Shown piece by piece: positions 27,868 to 35,449 of a DNA stretch of 47,736 nucleotides. Source of the stretch: an uncultured Mucilaginibacter sp. (GTDB lineage Bacteria; Bacteroidota; Bacteroidia; Sphingobacteriales; Sphingobacteriaceae); contig CAIWRU010000027.1 in NCBI GenBank assembly GCA_903915155.1, forward strand, positions 1 to 47,736, written 5' to 3'. The stretch's first letter is position 1, and every line of letters starts with the position of its first letter. The position numbers were made by a program, and so were the translations under genes. The notes under the pieces were generated by a model, which made no database searches, was not told the DNA's origin, and was given only the letters and a program-made list of their open reading frames with translations.

Positions 27868-27986
27868 TTATAAGCGTATAAACACACCCCTGCAACTGCA
27901 CTGGCTTTCGCGCGCCCTCTCGAGAGGGGAACTTTTATTGTGTTTTGGTATATGCTTGTTTCAGATCTCATGACTTAAATCGCAGT

Positions 27987-30011
27987 CTAAAATAAAAAAT
28001 ATATAAACAGCGCCAGTACAATAACCAGCATGCTGAACAAATAGTACTGTATCTTCCCGCTTTGAAAATTACGTGCAAAGTTGCCAATTTGCTGTACAAT
28101 AGCAGTTAGTAAATGTAATAAACCATCGATAATATATTTATCAATAAAGGCGGCGATCTTCGACAGGATTAAAACCGTGTTTTTTAACAGGTTGATAAAG
28201 CCGTCGATCACATATTTATCAAACCACGATGCTGTTTTGCTTAGCGCCATGATGGGTTTCACGATAACTGTATTGTAAAACTTGTCGATATACCATTCGT
28301 GATATGAAAGATTGTATAAAAAGCCTGTTTGCGGAAACGCGAATGTTTTGCGCTTTACATACATATTATAGGCAAAGTACATTACAAAAACATTCAGAAT
28401 AGTTGCGCCTACCGGGATAATGGTGTGGTATATATCAAGGCGATCCAGTATGATGTTTTGTTTTAAGCCGCCAACTATCCACGATTGCTCATAGATCACT
28501 GGATTTATAGAAAATAATGGAAAAAAGCAGCAAATAGCTAACAATATCAGCGGAATGCGGTATTGCCAGCCGCCATCGCCCAAATGTATTTTCAGGTGCG
28601 GATGATGTTTAAGCAGGCGCAATTCGCCGAAAAATACTTTTACAATCAGCCTTGCTATATAAAACGCGGTTAGCAAACCGGCCAATAATGCGAATATGGG
28701 CACCAGGCGGTAAACCCAGCTTTTACTATCCGACCATTCAAAGGCCTGCACCAGTATGCCGTCTTTTGAAAGATATCCTGATGTTAGCGGGATACCAATA
28801 AGTGCCAGCGAACCAATAACGGCGGCAATAAACGTAACCGGCAGTTTCTTACGCAAGCCACCCATGTGCTGAATATCCTGCGGGTCGATATCGAGGTTGT
28901 TATCATCCTTAATGTGCTGCATTTGGTGGATGACGATACCCGCAATCAAAAACAACAGGCACTTAAAGAACGCATGGGTAGCCAAATGAAAAAGCGACGA
29001 AGCATAAGCGCCAATCCCCATAGCCATGATCATAAAACCCAATTGCGATATGGTGGAATAAGCCAATATGCGTTTCAGATCATTTTGCGTGAGGGCGATG
29101 GTGGCCGCCATAAACGCCGTAAAGCAGCCGATGATAGCAAGGATGTCTAACTCTGCAGAATTAAACATCGGGTACACCCTGCCCAACAGGAATACACCCG
29201 CGGCAACCATAGTAGCGGCATGGATAAGCGCCGAAACAGATGTAGGCCCTTCCATAGCGTCAGGCAGCCAGGTGTGCAGCGGGAACTGTGCCGATTTAGC
29301 GGCTACGCCCAGGAATATGCCTACGCAGGCGATAGACTGCCATAACGCGGAGATTTGTGTTGCTTTAACTGCGGCATTATCGCCAAAAAGCTGTACGATG
29401 TCGGCTGTGTGATAGTAGGTAAACAGGATGATGATGGCAACAAGCAAACCCACATCGCCAATGCGGTTCATGATGAAAGCCTTTTTGTTGGCTTGTACCG
29501 CTTTTGATTTGGTGAACCAGAAACCTATGAGCAAGTATGATGAAAAGCCCACCAATTCCCAAAAAGCGTAGAACAGGAACATATTATCGACCACTACCAG
29601 CGCCAGCATGCTAAAACAGAAGAAGCTGAGGTAGCTGAAATATCGCTTATAGTTTTCATCGTGCCCCATGTAGGCAGTAGAGTAGATATGCACCGGAAGT
29701 GCAACCAAACTAACCAACAGCAACATTAACGCTGAAAGGTTATTAAGCAAAATACCCGCATACAATTTCGTTGCGCCAATAGTGAACCAAAGCGTTTGTA
29801 CGTGCAGGGGCTCACGGTTCCATATCCCCGCAAAAACCAGTACTGATAAAACCGTGCTGATAAGAATTGCAAGAGTCGACACCCAACCGCTTATTTTGTT
29901 ACGCTTGCCCGGCAGGCAAACATTAACCAAAAAAGCAAACAGGGGCAACAATACTGCTGCAAGTGCATAGTAAACGGTGGTTATATCCTCGTATGGGTGG
30001 GTCAAATTCAA
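27987..30011 (-). CDS. nuoL: NADH-quinone oxidoreductase subunit L
   Basis: The 674-residue antiporter-like subunit of complex I includes the long lateral helix at its C-terminus. It has FPLHTWLPDAMEGPTSVSALIHAATMVAAG and QNDLKRILAYSTISQLGFMIMAMG. The start is a TTG (MNLTHPYED); no ATG lies near the conserved N-terminus, and the preceding gene ends TAATAA immediately before it. The C-terminal region carries a near-repeat, FDKYVIDGFINLL (597-609) and IDKYIIDGLLHLL (623-635), 26 residues apart. Function is secure. Confidence 0.95.
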   Translation of the reverse strand: MNLTHPYEDITTVYYALAAVLLPLFAFLVNVCLPGKRNKISGWVSTLAILISTVLSVLVFAGIWNREPLHVQTLWFTIGATKLYAGILLNNLSALMLLLVSLVALPVHIYSTAYMGHDENYKRYFSYLSFFCFSMLALVVVDNMFLFYAFWELVGFSSYLLIGFWFTKSKAVQANKKAFIMNRIGDVGLLVAIIILFTYYHTADIVQLFGDNAAVKATQISALWQSIACVGIFLGVAAKSAQFPLHTWLPDAMEGPTSVSALIHAATMVAAGVFLLGRVYPMFNSAELDILAIIGCFTAFMAATIALTQNDLKRILAYSTISQLGFMIMAMGIGAYASSLFHLATHAFFKCLLFLIAGIVIHQMQHIKDDNNLDIDPQDIQHMGGLRKKLPVTFIAAVIGSLALIGIPLTSGYLSKDGILVQAFEWSDSKSWVYRLVPIFALLAGLLTAFYIARLIVKVFFGELRLLKHHPHLKIHLGDGGWQYRIPLILLAICCFFPLFSINPVIYEQSWIVGGLKQNIILDRLDIYHTIIPVGATILNVFVMYFAYNMYVKRKTFAFPQTGFLYNLSYHEWYIDKFYNTVIVKPIMALSKTASWFDKYVIDGFINLLKNTVLILSKIAAFIDKYIIDGLLHLLTAIVQQIGNFARNFQSGKIQYYLFSMLVIVLALFIYFLF

Positions 30012-30014
30012 TTA

Positions 30015-30491
30015 TTATTCTGTGTCGGTGGTTGTTGTTATCACTATGGTGGCATCGGTGCTAAAGTGCCTGTCGGTCCTGTAATCTACTTTTGCTATAT
30101 CTTTCGGTTCAATATCATACAACTGCCCTACTGTCTTTTTGCCCTTAGCCGTCAAAATGGTATTATTTATTACATAGGCCAGCTTGGTATCGTCGCCATG
30201 ATGTTTTCCCAGGTAATTTTTATAACGTTTATTAAAGGTGCTTAATTTTTGTTCGTAAATGATGATTGCTCCTGCCACTGTAGTAACTACCATTGCTCCA
30301 TTTGCCGCGTTTGGGCCGTATTTGGCAACAGCGGCCGAATCAGGCAATACGGCCGTTTCCATAATATCGCCCGCTTTAATATTGCTGATGGATGGTACTA
30401 CTTTACCATCAACTACGTACAGCGGATCACCGCTTTGCGCAAAGGCTTTTACCGACAGGAACAGGCAAAATATGATGGTTAATATTTTCAT
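30015..30491 (-). CDS. Small secreted protein with two SusC-plug-like repeats, inside the nuo run
   Basis: The 158-residue protein has a clear signal peptide (1-19, VKAFAQ). Residues 22-71 (DPLYVVDGKVVPSISNIKAG ... YGPNAANGAMVVTT) match the motif that SusC plug domains use (PLYVVDG, dI..i.VL.d..A..YG..aanG.i.vtT). Residues 103-153 (KLAYVINNTILTAKGK ... DIAKVDYRTD ... ATIVITT) repeat the same layout more weakly. There is no beta-barrel and no TonB box, so it is not a transporter. It lies between nuoK and nuoL and ends TAATAA directly before the nuoL TTG, so it is probably co-transcribed with complex I. Its function is unknown. Confidence 0.8.
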   Translation of the reverse strand: MKILTIIFCLFLSVKAFAQSGDPLYVVDGKVVPSISNIKAGDIMETAVLPDSAAVAKYGPNAANGAMVVTTVAGAIIIYEQKLSTFNKRYKNYLGKHHGDDTKLAYVINNTILTAKGKKTVGQLYDIEPKDIAKVDYRTDRHFSTDATIVITTTTDTE

Positions 30492-30508
30492 TTTTTAATA
30501 TCTTCTAT

Positions 30509-30530
30509 GAGACGCAAAGTATTGCGTCTC
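30509..30530. repeat. GAGACGCAA hairpin, copy 1
   Basis: GAGACGCAA, AGTA, TTGCGTCTC forms a perfect 9-bp stem with a four-base loop in the 56-base gap between nuoK and the plug-like gene. A near-identical element occurs at 40031..40058, so it is a dispersed repeat and not a gene-specific signal. It may also attenuate transcription entering the plug-like gene. Confidence 0.75.
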
Positions 30531-30547
30531 TACAATTTTAATCCTTG

Positions 30548-30853
30548 TTAATCTCTCAATTTATCAACCTTATTTGGGTCGATGGTTTTGTAACGCCGGT
30601 ATACGTTTAAAATTATGGCCAGGGCCACGGCTGTTGTGGCAGCCGCCAGCACTATGGCAAACAAGGCGAACATTTGCCCGCCATTTGTAAACCTGTCGAA
30701 CTTACCAAAGGCCACCAGGTTTAATACGGCAGCGTTCAGCATTAGTTCAATACCGATAAGTATTTGTATGGCGTTGTTTTTTGATACCACCATATAAAGC
30801 CCTATGCAGAACAAGGCGGCGCTTACGATTAAAAAATCGGTCATTGATATCAT
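30548..30853 (-). CDS. nuoK: NADH-quinone oxidoreductase subunit K
   Basis: The 101-residue subunit has three membrane helices and the conserved NuoK sequence GLYMVVSKNNAIQILIGIELMLNAAVLNLVAF with the buried glutamate of GIELM, and VLAAATTAVALAIILNVYRR. Its ATG overlaps the nuoJ stop in ATGA, indicating coupling. It works in proton transfer in the complex I membrane arm. Confidence 0.96.
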   Translation of the reverse strand: MISMTDFLIVSAALFCIGLYMVVSKNNAIQILIGIELMLNAAVLNLVAFGKFDRFTNGGQMFALFAIVLAAATTAVALAIILNVYRRYKTIDPNKVDKLRD

Positions 30854-31398
30854 TGGGCCTGCTCCTTTCGCGATAAATGGGCCGCACCTATCAGCGCCAT
30901 CATTAATAAAATTGATATGGCCTCGAATGGCAGTAAATATTGGGTCATTAGGTTTACGCCGATGTTGCCCGTCATATCCGATGTTGGTAAAACTACGCTA
31001 CTTGTGGCAAGCGCCTTTTTTATCCATAACAAGTTATTGGCATCAACCTTTAAAATCATATTTACCAATACTATAAAAAACAGGCCGGCAAGTAATAATG
31101 CTGCTACCCTATTAGCACTAATGAACGATTTTTTTTGTTGATGCAACACATTCAATGTTTCGCGGCCCGACAGCATGAAGGCGAATAATATAAGCACTAA
31201 AATGCCGCCTACGTATATTACAATTTGGGTAATGGCAACAAAATCGGCAAGAGCGAGTACATAAAGCCCCGCCAGTGCAAACAGCGTGATGAAGAACATA
31301 AATACCGAGCGCACCAGGTTTTTAGTGGATGCCACAATCACTGCAGAGACGACCGCTATAAAACTCATTATATAAAAAAGGACTTGCACTAAATTCAT
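30850..31398 (-). CDS. nuoJ: NADH-quinone oxidoreductase subunit J
   Basis: The 182-residue membrane subunit of complex I carries the conserved ALADFVAITQIVIYVGGILVLILFAFML helix with the pi-bulge region, five predicted membrane segments, and the C-terminal YLLPFEAISILLMMALIGAAHLSRKE block. Its start overlaps the nuoI stop by four bases, and its stop overlaps nuoK by four bases. Confidence 0.95.
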   Translation of the reverse strand: MNLVQVLFYIMSFIAVVSAVIVASTKNLVRSVFMFFITLFALAGLYVLALADFVAITQIVIYVGGILVLILFAFMLSGRETLNVLHQQKKSFISANRVAALLLAGLFFIVLVNMILKVDANNLLWIKKALATSSVVLPTSDMTGNIGVNLMTQYLLPFEAISILLMMALIGAAHLSRKEQAQ

Positions 31399-31985
31399 TC
31401 GCCAGCCTCCTTTTTTTGTATGGCAGCCAGTTTCGCTGCCTGTTTTTCGGCTTGCTGTTTTTCAAGCAGGGCACGTTTTTCAGCGGTATCTTCGGGTGTC
31501 ATGTCCGAGAATTCGTAGTTTAAATCTTTTAGTTCGAATACCGTTTTATCGTACTGGTTGGTCATTACAATACATTCGGTTGGGCAAACAATGGTGCACA
31601 GTCCGCAATACATACATTTCGCCATGTCGATATCGAACTTGGCGGCATACAGCCTTTTAGGCGATCCATCGGATGTGTTACCGATTAGTTCAGTTGCTTT
31701 GATCGATTCAATGGTGATACAATCTACCGGGCATATTTTGGCGCAAAGGTCGCACACTATGCAATCATCAATCTCTACATCCAGCTGGTAACGGCCAACC
31801 TCGGGTACCGGGAGCGACTGATGCGGGTATTGTATGGTGTTGGTACCCTCGAGCTGTTTAAAGTAATTATTATCACTGGCGGATATTACCTTGCGCTTCG
31901 CGCTTGAGGCAAAGAGGTGGCTTAGGGTAAGGGTTAAGCCTTTCCATGCCGTGGTGAATCCGTTGATTACTTTGTTATCGCTCAT
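31395..31985 (-). CDS. nuoI: NADH-quinone oxidoreductase subunit I, 2x[4Fe-4S] ferredoxin-like
   Basis: The 196-residue peripheral subunit carries the N6a/N6b clusters. Two ferredoxin motifs are complete: CIVCDLCAKICPVDC (Cys75, 78, 81, 85) and CMYCGLCTIVCPTEC (Cys124, 127, 130, 134), with the partner cysteines of each CP motif. The C-terminus is a charged helical tail (EDTAEKRALLEKQQAEKQAAK). The ATG at 31985 lies inside one arm of a perfect 25-bp inverted repeat (31981..32056), so its translation start could be sequestered in the mRNA. No classical Shine-Dalgarno sequence is visible. Confidence 0.96.
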   Translation of the reverse strand: MSDNKVINGFTTAWKGLTLTLSHLFASSAKRKVISASDNNYFKQLEGTNTIQYPHQSLPVPEVGRYQLDVEIDDCIVCDLCAKICPVDCITIESIKATELIGNTSDGSPKRLYAAKFDIDMAKCMYCGLCTIVCPTECIVMTNQYDKTVFELKDLNYEFSDMTPEDTAEKRALLEKQQAEKQAAKLAAIQKKEAGE

Positions 31986-32056
31986 TAGTTCATTGGTTCA
32001 TTAGTTCATTGGTGCCTTTAGAGTTTAAATTACTAATGAACCAATGAACTAATGAG
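31981..32056. repeat. Perfect 25-bp inverted repeat covering the nuoH/nuoI junction
   Basis: The arms 31981..32005 and 32032..32056 are exact reverse complements, with a 26-base loop. Each arm is built of the iterated units TTCATTAG and TTCATTGG (or their complements). On the minus strand the second arm ends with the nuoI start codon, while the first begins 8 bases after the nuoH stop, so the hairpin fills nearly the whole gap. Confidence 0.95.
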
Positions 32057-32064
32057 CCTTTATA

Positions 32065-33135
32065 TTACATTAAAAACACTCTCCAAATACCCGATATCAG
32101 CATACACAAAAATGCCAGCGGGGTTAGTACTTTCCAGCACAGGTTCATCAGTTGATCAACGCGCAGGCGGGGCAATGTCCAGCGTATCCACATTTGCGCG
32201 CCTACTAATAGCAGGCTTTTTAGCAACACCCATATAATCCCCCAGGCTATGCCGGTTGTCCAGGTGGCTAAGTGTACCGAACCTATGTTGGGCAGCGGCG
32301 TATTCCAGGCGCCTAAAAACAGCACCACGCTTATCATCGACACTAAAAACATCATCGAATATTCGGCGAAAAATACAAAGGCGAAACGCCAGCCGGTATA
32401 TTCGGTATGGAAACCCGCTACAAGCTCCGATTCGGCCTCGGGAATATCAAACGGCGCGCGGTTACTTTCGGCCAGCGATGCTATAAAATAAATAACGAAT
32501 GCTATGATCAAATGCGGCGCGCGGAAAATGTTCCAAGCGAATATGCCGCCAATTTTTGATACATTCCAAAAACCTAAAAACTTTACCCCTTCAGTGGATA
32601 GCACCCCCTGTTGCATGGCTATGGTTTGCATGTTTAGCGACTGCGCTATCATCACCACCGATACCAACGCGAACCCCGCAGGTATCTCGTACGAAATGAT
32701 CTGCGCTACCGAACGCATAGCGCCCAATATGGAATATTTATTGTTCGATCCCCAACCGGCCATCAGTATGCCGAGGGTTTCGATAGCCACTATAGCAAAG
32801 ATGTAATACAACCCCAGGTTTAAACTGGTTGGCACAACGCCGGGGGCCCAGGGCATGGCGGCAAAGCCCATGTAAACGGCTATAAAAATTATAGCAGGCG
32901 CCATCATAAACAGTATTTTATCGGCTGCGGCGGGGATGATGAGCTCCTTTTGGATCAGCTTTAAGCCGTCTGCCAGGGTTTGCAGGAGGCCAAATTTGCC
33001 AGTTTCGGTTGGGCCAAGCCTGTCCTGTATAAATGCGGCTACTTTGCGTTCGGCATAAACCCCAAACAAAGCAAACAGGGCCGAAAAAGCGAACAGCCCG
33101 ATACCAATAGCAAAATATGTTAAGTAGATATTCAA
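32065..33135 (-). CDS. nuoH: NADH-quinone oxidoreductase subunit H
   Basis: The 356-residue membrane subunit lines the quinone chamber of complex I. It has the conserved YAERKVAAFIQDRLGPTETGKFGLLQTLADGLKLIQKE, the ESNRAPFDIPEAESELVAGFHTEYTG loop and the terminal RWTLPRLRVDQLMNLCWKVLTPLAF. The start appears to be TTG (MNIYLTYF); there is no ATG nearby. It is the first nuo gene in the run; nuoA-G are not upstream, where murI is found instead. Confidence 0.95.
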   Translation of the reverse strand: MNIYLTYFAIGIGLFAFSALFALFGVYAERKVAAFIQDRLGPTETGKFGLLQTLADGLKLIQKELIIPAAADKILFMMAPAIIFIAVYMGFAAMPWAPGVVPTSLNLGLYYIFAIVAIETLGILMAGWGSNNKYSILGAMRSVAQIISYEIPAGFALVSVVMIAQSLNMQTIAMQQGVLSTEGVKFLGFWNVSKIGGIFAWNIFRAPHLIIAFVIYFIASLAESNRAPFDIPEAESELVAGFHTEYTGWRFAFVFFAEYSMMFLVSMISVVLFLGAWNTPLPNIGSVHLATWTTGIAWGIIWVLLKSLLLVGAQMWIRWTLPRLRVDQLMNLCWKVLTPLAFLCMLISGIWRVFLM

Positions 33136-33154
33136 TTTATGTGTGCTTTTGCTG

Positions 33155-33162
33155 CAAACTTA
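33155..33162 (-). promoter_or_regulatory. Candidate -7 box for the nuoH-N run
   Basis: TAAGTTTG on the minus strand fits TAnnTTTG and lies 20 bases before the nuoH start codon. No TTTG at the -33 position is seen; those bases belong to the GC-rich repeat at 33176..33214. It supports independent transcription of nuoH-N. Confidence 0.35.
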
Positions 33163-33175
33163 ATAAAAATTGATT

Positions 33176-33214
33176 AGCCCCCTCTAAATCTCCCCCGGAA
33201 GGGGAGACTTTTTT
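33176..33214. repeat. Dispersed CTCCCC-CGGAA-GGGGAG hairpin element, short copy
   Basis: The element begins AGCCCCCTCTAAATCTCCCC and continues with CGGAAGGGGAGACTTTTTT. The stem CTCCCC/GGGGAG followed by a T tract on the plus strand resembles a terminator. The same 39 bases, with one difference, open the larger element at 43419..43509. It sits in the 211-base gap between murI and nuoH, which otherwise holds only the candidate -7 box. Confidence 0.8.
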
Positions 33215-33346
33215 ATGTCCAAATGGGAAGCAGGTAATATATTGGGGCAGGATAATCCAAATTACGGGAATTATTTTGATAAAAGTGGAGACCGCTAAAT
33301 CGGTGGGTCATGCTGCTATTCTCTACGTCCCCCAGGCAACTCTTCC

Positions 33347-34180
33347 CTACCCCTTCATCAACACAGACTGTGACTCCACCGGCGCGCCGAAAAATATAGA
33401 AGCGTGGCTGTCAAAATCGGCGGTATCATCGGTAGTAGTAAAGAATTGTTGCGTGCCGTTCTTGCTAATGCTTTGCTCCATTTCGGGGTGGCGTTGCAGG
33501 TAGTCGACCAAGCTTTTGGCAACAATTTCGCCTTGCGAAACGGTTTTTATGCTTGATGGCAGGTACGCGTTTATTTTATCCTGCATCAACGGGTAATGCG
33601 TACAGGCCAGCAACAGTGTATCAATATTTGGCGACTGTGCCATAATCAGGTCGAGATACTCTTTTACAAAATAATCGGCACCGGGTTTATCATGTTCGCC
33701 ATTCTCAATAAGCGGCACCCATAAAGGGCAGGCTTGCTGGTAAACTTTAAGCTCAGGAAAAAAGTGATCTATCTCGATGAGATACGATCCCGATTGAACG
33801 GTGCCTTTAGTGCCCAGAACGCCTATCTCGGTGGTGAGGGTATAATCGCCTATCACTTCGGCAGTGGGGCGTATAACGCCTAATACACGCTTTGCAGGGT
33901 CTTGCGTTTTTAGATCCTGTTGCTGTATGGTACGCAGGGCCTTGGCCGATGCGGTATTGCAGGCCAATATCACCAGCGGGCAACCCATGGCAAACATTTT
34001 TTGTACGCACTCCCACGTATATTGGTGTATGGCACTGAACGAGCGGTTACCATAGGGCGCACGAGCTGTATCGCCCATATACAGGTAATCATATTGCGGA
34101 AGCTGCTGAAAGATCGACCGGAAAACGGTGAGCCCACCGTAGCCTGAATCAAAAATCCCGATTGGTTTATTGTTTAGCAC
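33347..34180 (-). CDS. murI: Glutamate racemase MurI
   Basis: MurI converts L- to D-glutamate for peptidoglycan. The 277-residue protein has IGIFDSGYGGLTV (Asp11, Ser12), the first catalytic cysteine in ILACNTASAKAL (Cys74) and the second in LLACTHYPLM (Cys193, His195), all intact. Length is normal. It follows the skp genes on the same strand but is separated from them by a good terminator (34193..34224), so it may depend on read-through or its own promoter. Confidence 0.96.
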   Translation of the reverse strand: MLNNKPIGIFDSGYGGLTVFRSIFQQLPQYDYLYMGDTARAPYGNRSFSAIHQYTWECVQKMFAMGCPLVILACNTASAKALRTIQQQDLKTQDPAKRVLGVIRPTAEVIGDYTLTTEIGVLGTKGTVQSGSYLIEIDHFFPELKVYQQACPLWVPLIENGEHDKPGADYFVKEYLDLIMAQSPNIDTLLLACTHYPLMQDKINAYLPSSIKTVSQGEIVAKSLVDYLQRHPEMEQSISKNGTQQFFTTTDDTADFDSHASIFFGAPVESQSVLMKG

Positions 34181-34192
34181 TTAACAAAAATA

Positions 34193-34224
34193 AAAAAAGC
34201 GTTCCGTAAATACGGGACGCTTTT
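34193..34224 (-). terminator. Intrinsic terminator after the second skp/ompH gene
   Basis: The stem AAGCGTTCCGTA with TACGGGACGCTT (34197..34222, one mismatch) has a very short loop and, on the minus strand, is followed by TTTTTTTA. It lies about 25 bases past the stop of the skp gene at 34248 and about 15 bases before murI. Confidence 0.75.
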
Positions 34225-34247
34225 GGTAAAATGTTTTTAATATGAGA

Positions 34248-34769
34248 TTATTGTAACCCTAATTTTGTTTTTACAGATGCCATCAGGTCATCACCGGCAG
34301 GCGATACAATAAGTTCTATCTGTGATGAATCCAATACATATGCATAACCTTTTGCGGCGGCTACTGCGGTAATTGCGGCGCGCACTTTATCGGTTAGCGG
34401 TTTTAACAGTTCGTTACTTTTTGCTTCAATTTGTTTTTGAGCATTGTCGCGAAAGCTGGTAATACGGGTTTGCATATCCTGTAATTCAGATTCAGCAGCT
34501 ATACGTGCAGCATCGGTCATGGTAGCGCTTTTTGACTGATAGTCTTTACCTTTTGTTTGGTATTCATTGCTCATGGTAGCCAACTGATCAGAAAATGTTT
34601 TTTGATATGCTTCCATTTGAGTCCTTAGTGTTTTCATTTCGGGCAGCTGGTCCATCAACTGATTAGTATTTATATAACCAATTTTACTTTGTGCCTTGGC
34701 TAAGTTGCCTGCGAATAATAAGCCTACTGCAACAACTGCAACTAAAGCAACTTTAAATAATTTTTTCAT
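34248..34769 (-). CDS. OmpH/Skp-family periplasmic chaperone (second copy)
   Basis: The 173-residue protein has a signal peptide (1-26, GNLAKAQ), then SKIGYINTNQLMDQLPEMKTLRTQME, a long coiled-coil stretch (about 45-130) and a conserved C-terminal strand-helix (AAAKGYAYVLDSSQIELIVSPAGDDL). Skp chaperones hold unfolded outer-membrane proteins in the periplasm. It lies 149 bases after the other skp-like gene, a gap in which I see only AT-rich sequence, and is terminated by 34193..34224. Confidence 0.92.
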   Translation of the reverse strand: MKKLFKVALVAVVAVGLLFAGNLAKAQSKIGYINTNQLMDQLPEMKTLRTQMEAYQKTFSDQLATMSNEYQTKGKDYQSKSATMTDAARIAAESELQDMQTRITSFRDNAQKQIEAKSNELLKPLTDKVRAAITAVAAAKGYAYVLDSSQIELIVSPAGDDLMASVKTKLGLQ

Positions 34770-34918
34770 TTGTGTAATTTGTTTTTAAATGGTAATGAAG
34801 CTATAATGAGGTGTATTTGTTTGATTTTAAGTGGTAGCTCATGATGGTTTCATTGTACTTGTTCTGTGTTTAATTAATTAGTGCGATTATATGTATAAAT
34901 AATTTATTTACAAAATAC

Positions 34919-35437
34919 TTAGGGTTTAAGGCCCAGCTTGGTAATAACATCAGCGCTTTTGTCATAACGCGGGTTAGCGTATAACATTATAACCTCACTA
35001 TTCTTATCAAAAATCATGTCGAGGTTATCGCTTTCGGCAACTGCCTGTATTGCTTTTGCTATACGGGCCTGTATAGGTTTTATAAGTGCATTGCTGCGTT
35101 GTGTAAGCTCTCCATCGGGCCCGAATTTAAGCCGCTGAAAATCCTTAGCCTCTTTTTCTTTCTGCGCAATTTCGTCCTCGCGGTGTTTTTTCATATCAGG
35201 CGTCATTAACACTTCATCGGCCTGGTATGCTTTGTACAAACGGTCAACTTCGGCAAATTTGGCGTCAACCTGTTTTTGCCAATCATCCTGCAGCGCGTTC
35301 AATTGTTTTTGCACCGAAAGGTAATCGGGTATATGTTTTAAAATGTAATCCGAATCAACAAAGGCAAAGCGCTGCGCAAATGCACCTGTAAATGCAGTAA
35401 ACGTAAAAAACAGTATAAAAATTACTTTTCTCATCAT
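34919..35437 (-). CDS. OmpH/Skp-family periplasmic chaperone (first copy)
   Basis: The 172-residue protein has a signal peptide (1-21, TGAFAQ), then RFAFVDSDYILKHIPDYLSVQKQLN, a charged coiled coil (about 45-125) and a C-terminal AESDNLDMIFDKNSEVIMLYANPRYDKSADV segment. It is a paralogue of the next gene. The start lies 12 bases after the bamA stop, so it belongs to the uppS-bamA transcript and supplies barrel substrates to BamA. Confidence 0.92.
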   Translation of the reverse strand: MMRKVIFILFFTFTAFTGAFAQRFAFVDSDYILKHIPDYLSVQKQLNALQDDWQKQVDAKFAEVDRLYKAYQADEVLMTPDMKKHREDEIAQKEKEAKDFQRLKFGPDGELTQRSNALIKPIQARIAKAIQAVAESDNLDMIFDKNSEVIMLYANPRYDKSADVITKLGLKP

Positions 35438-35449
35438 ACTTATGCAAAT

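Noticed and set aside
27915..27928. CCCTCTCGAGAGGG palindrome as a terminator between nuoL and nuoM
   Set aside because: It has no loop and no T tract on the minus strand; left as a note within the gap.
29297..29308. CGATTTAGCGGC resembling the glycan-locus motif inside nuoL
   Set aside because: It lies in coding sequence for a conserved NuoL segment and matches at only 10 of 12 positions; chance similarity is the simpler reading.
34185..34192. TATTTTTG on the minus strand as a murI promoter
   Set aside because: It is the T tract of the upstream terminator and lies four bases from the start codon, so the match is probably incidental.
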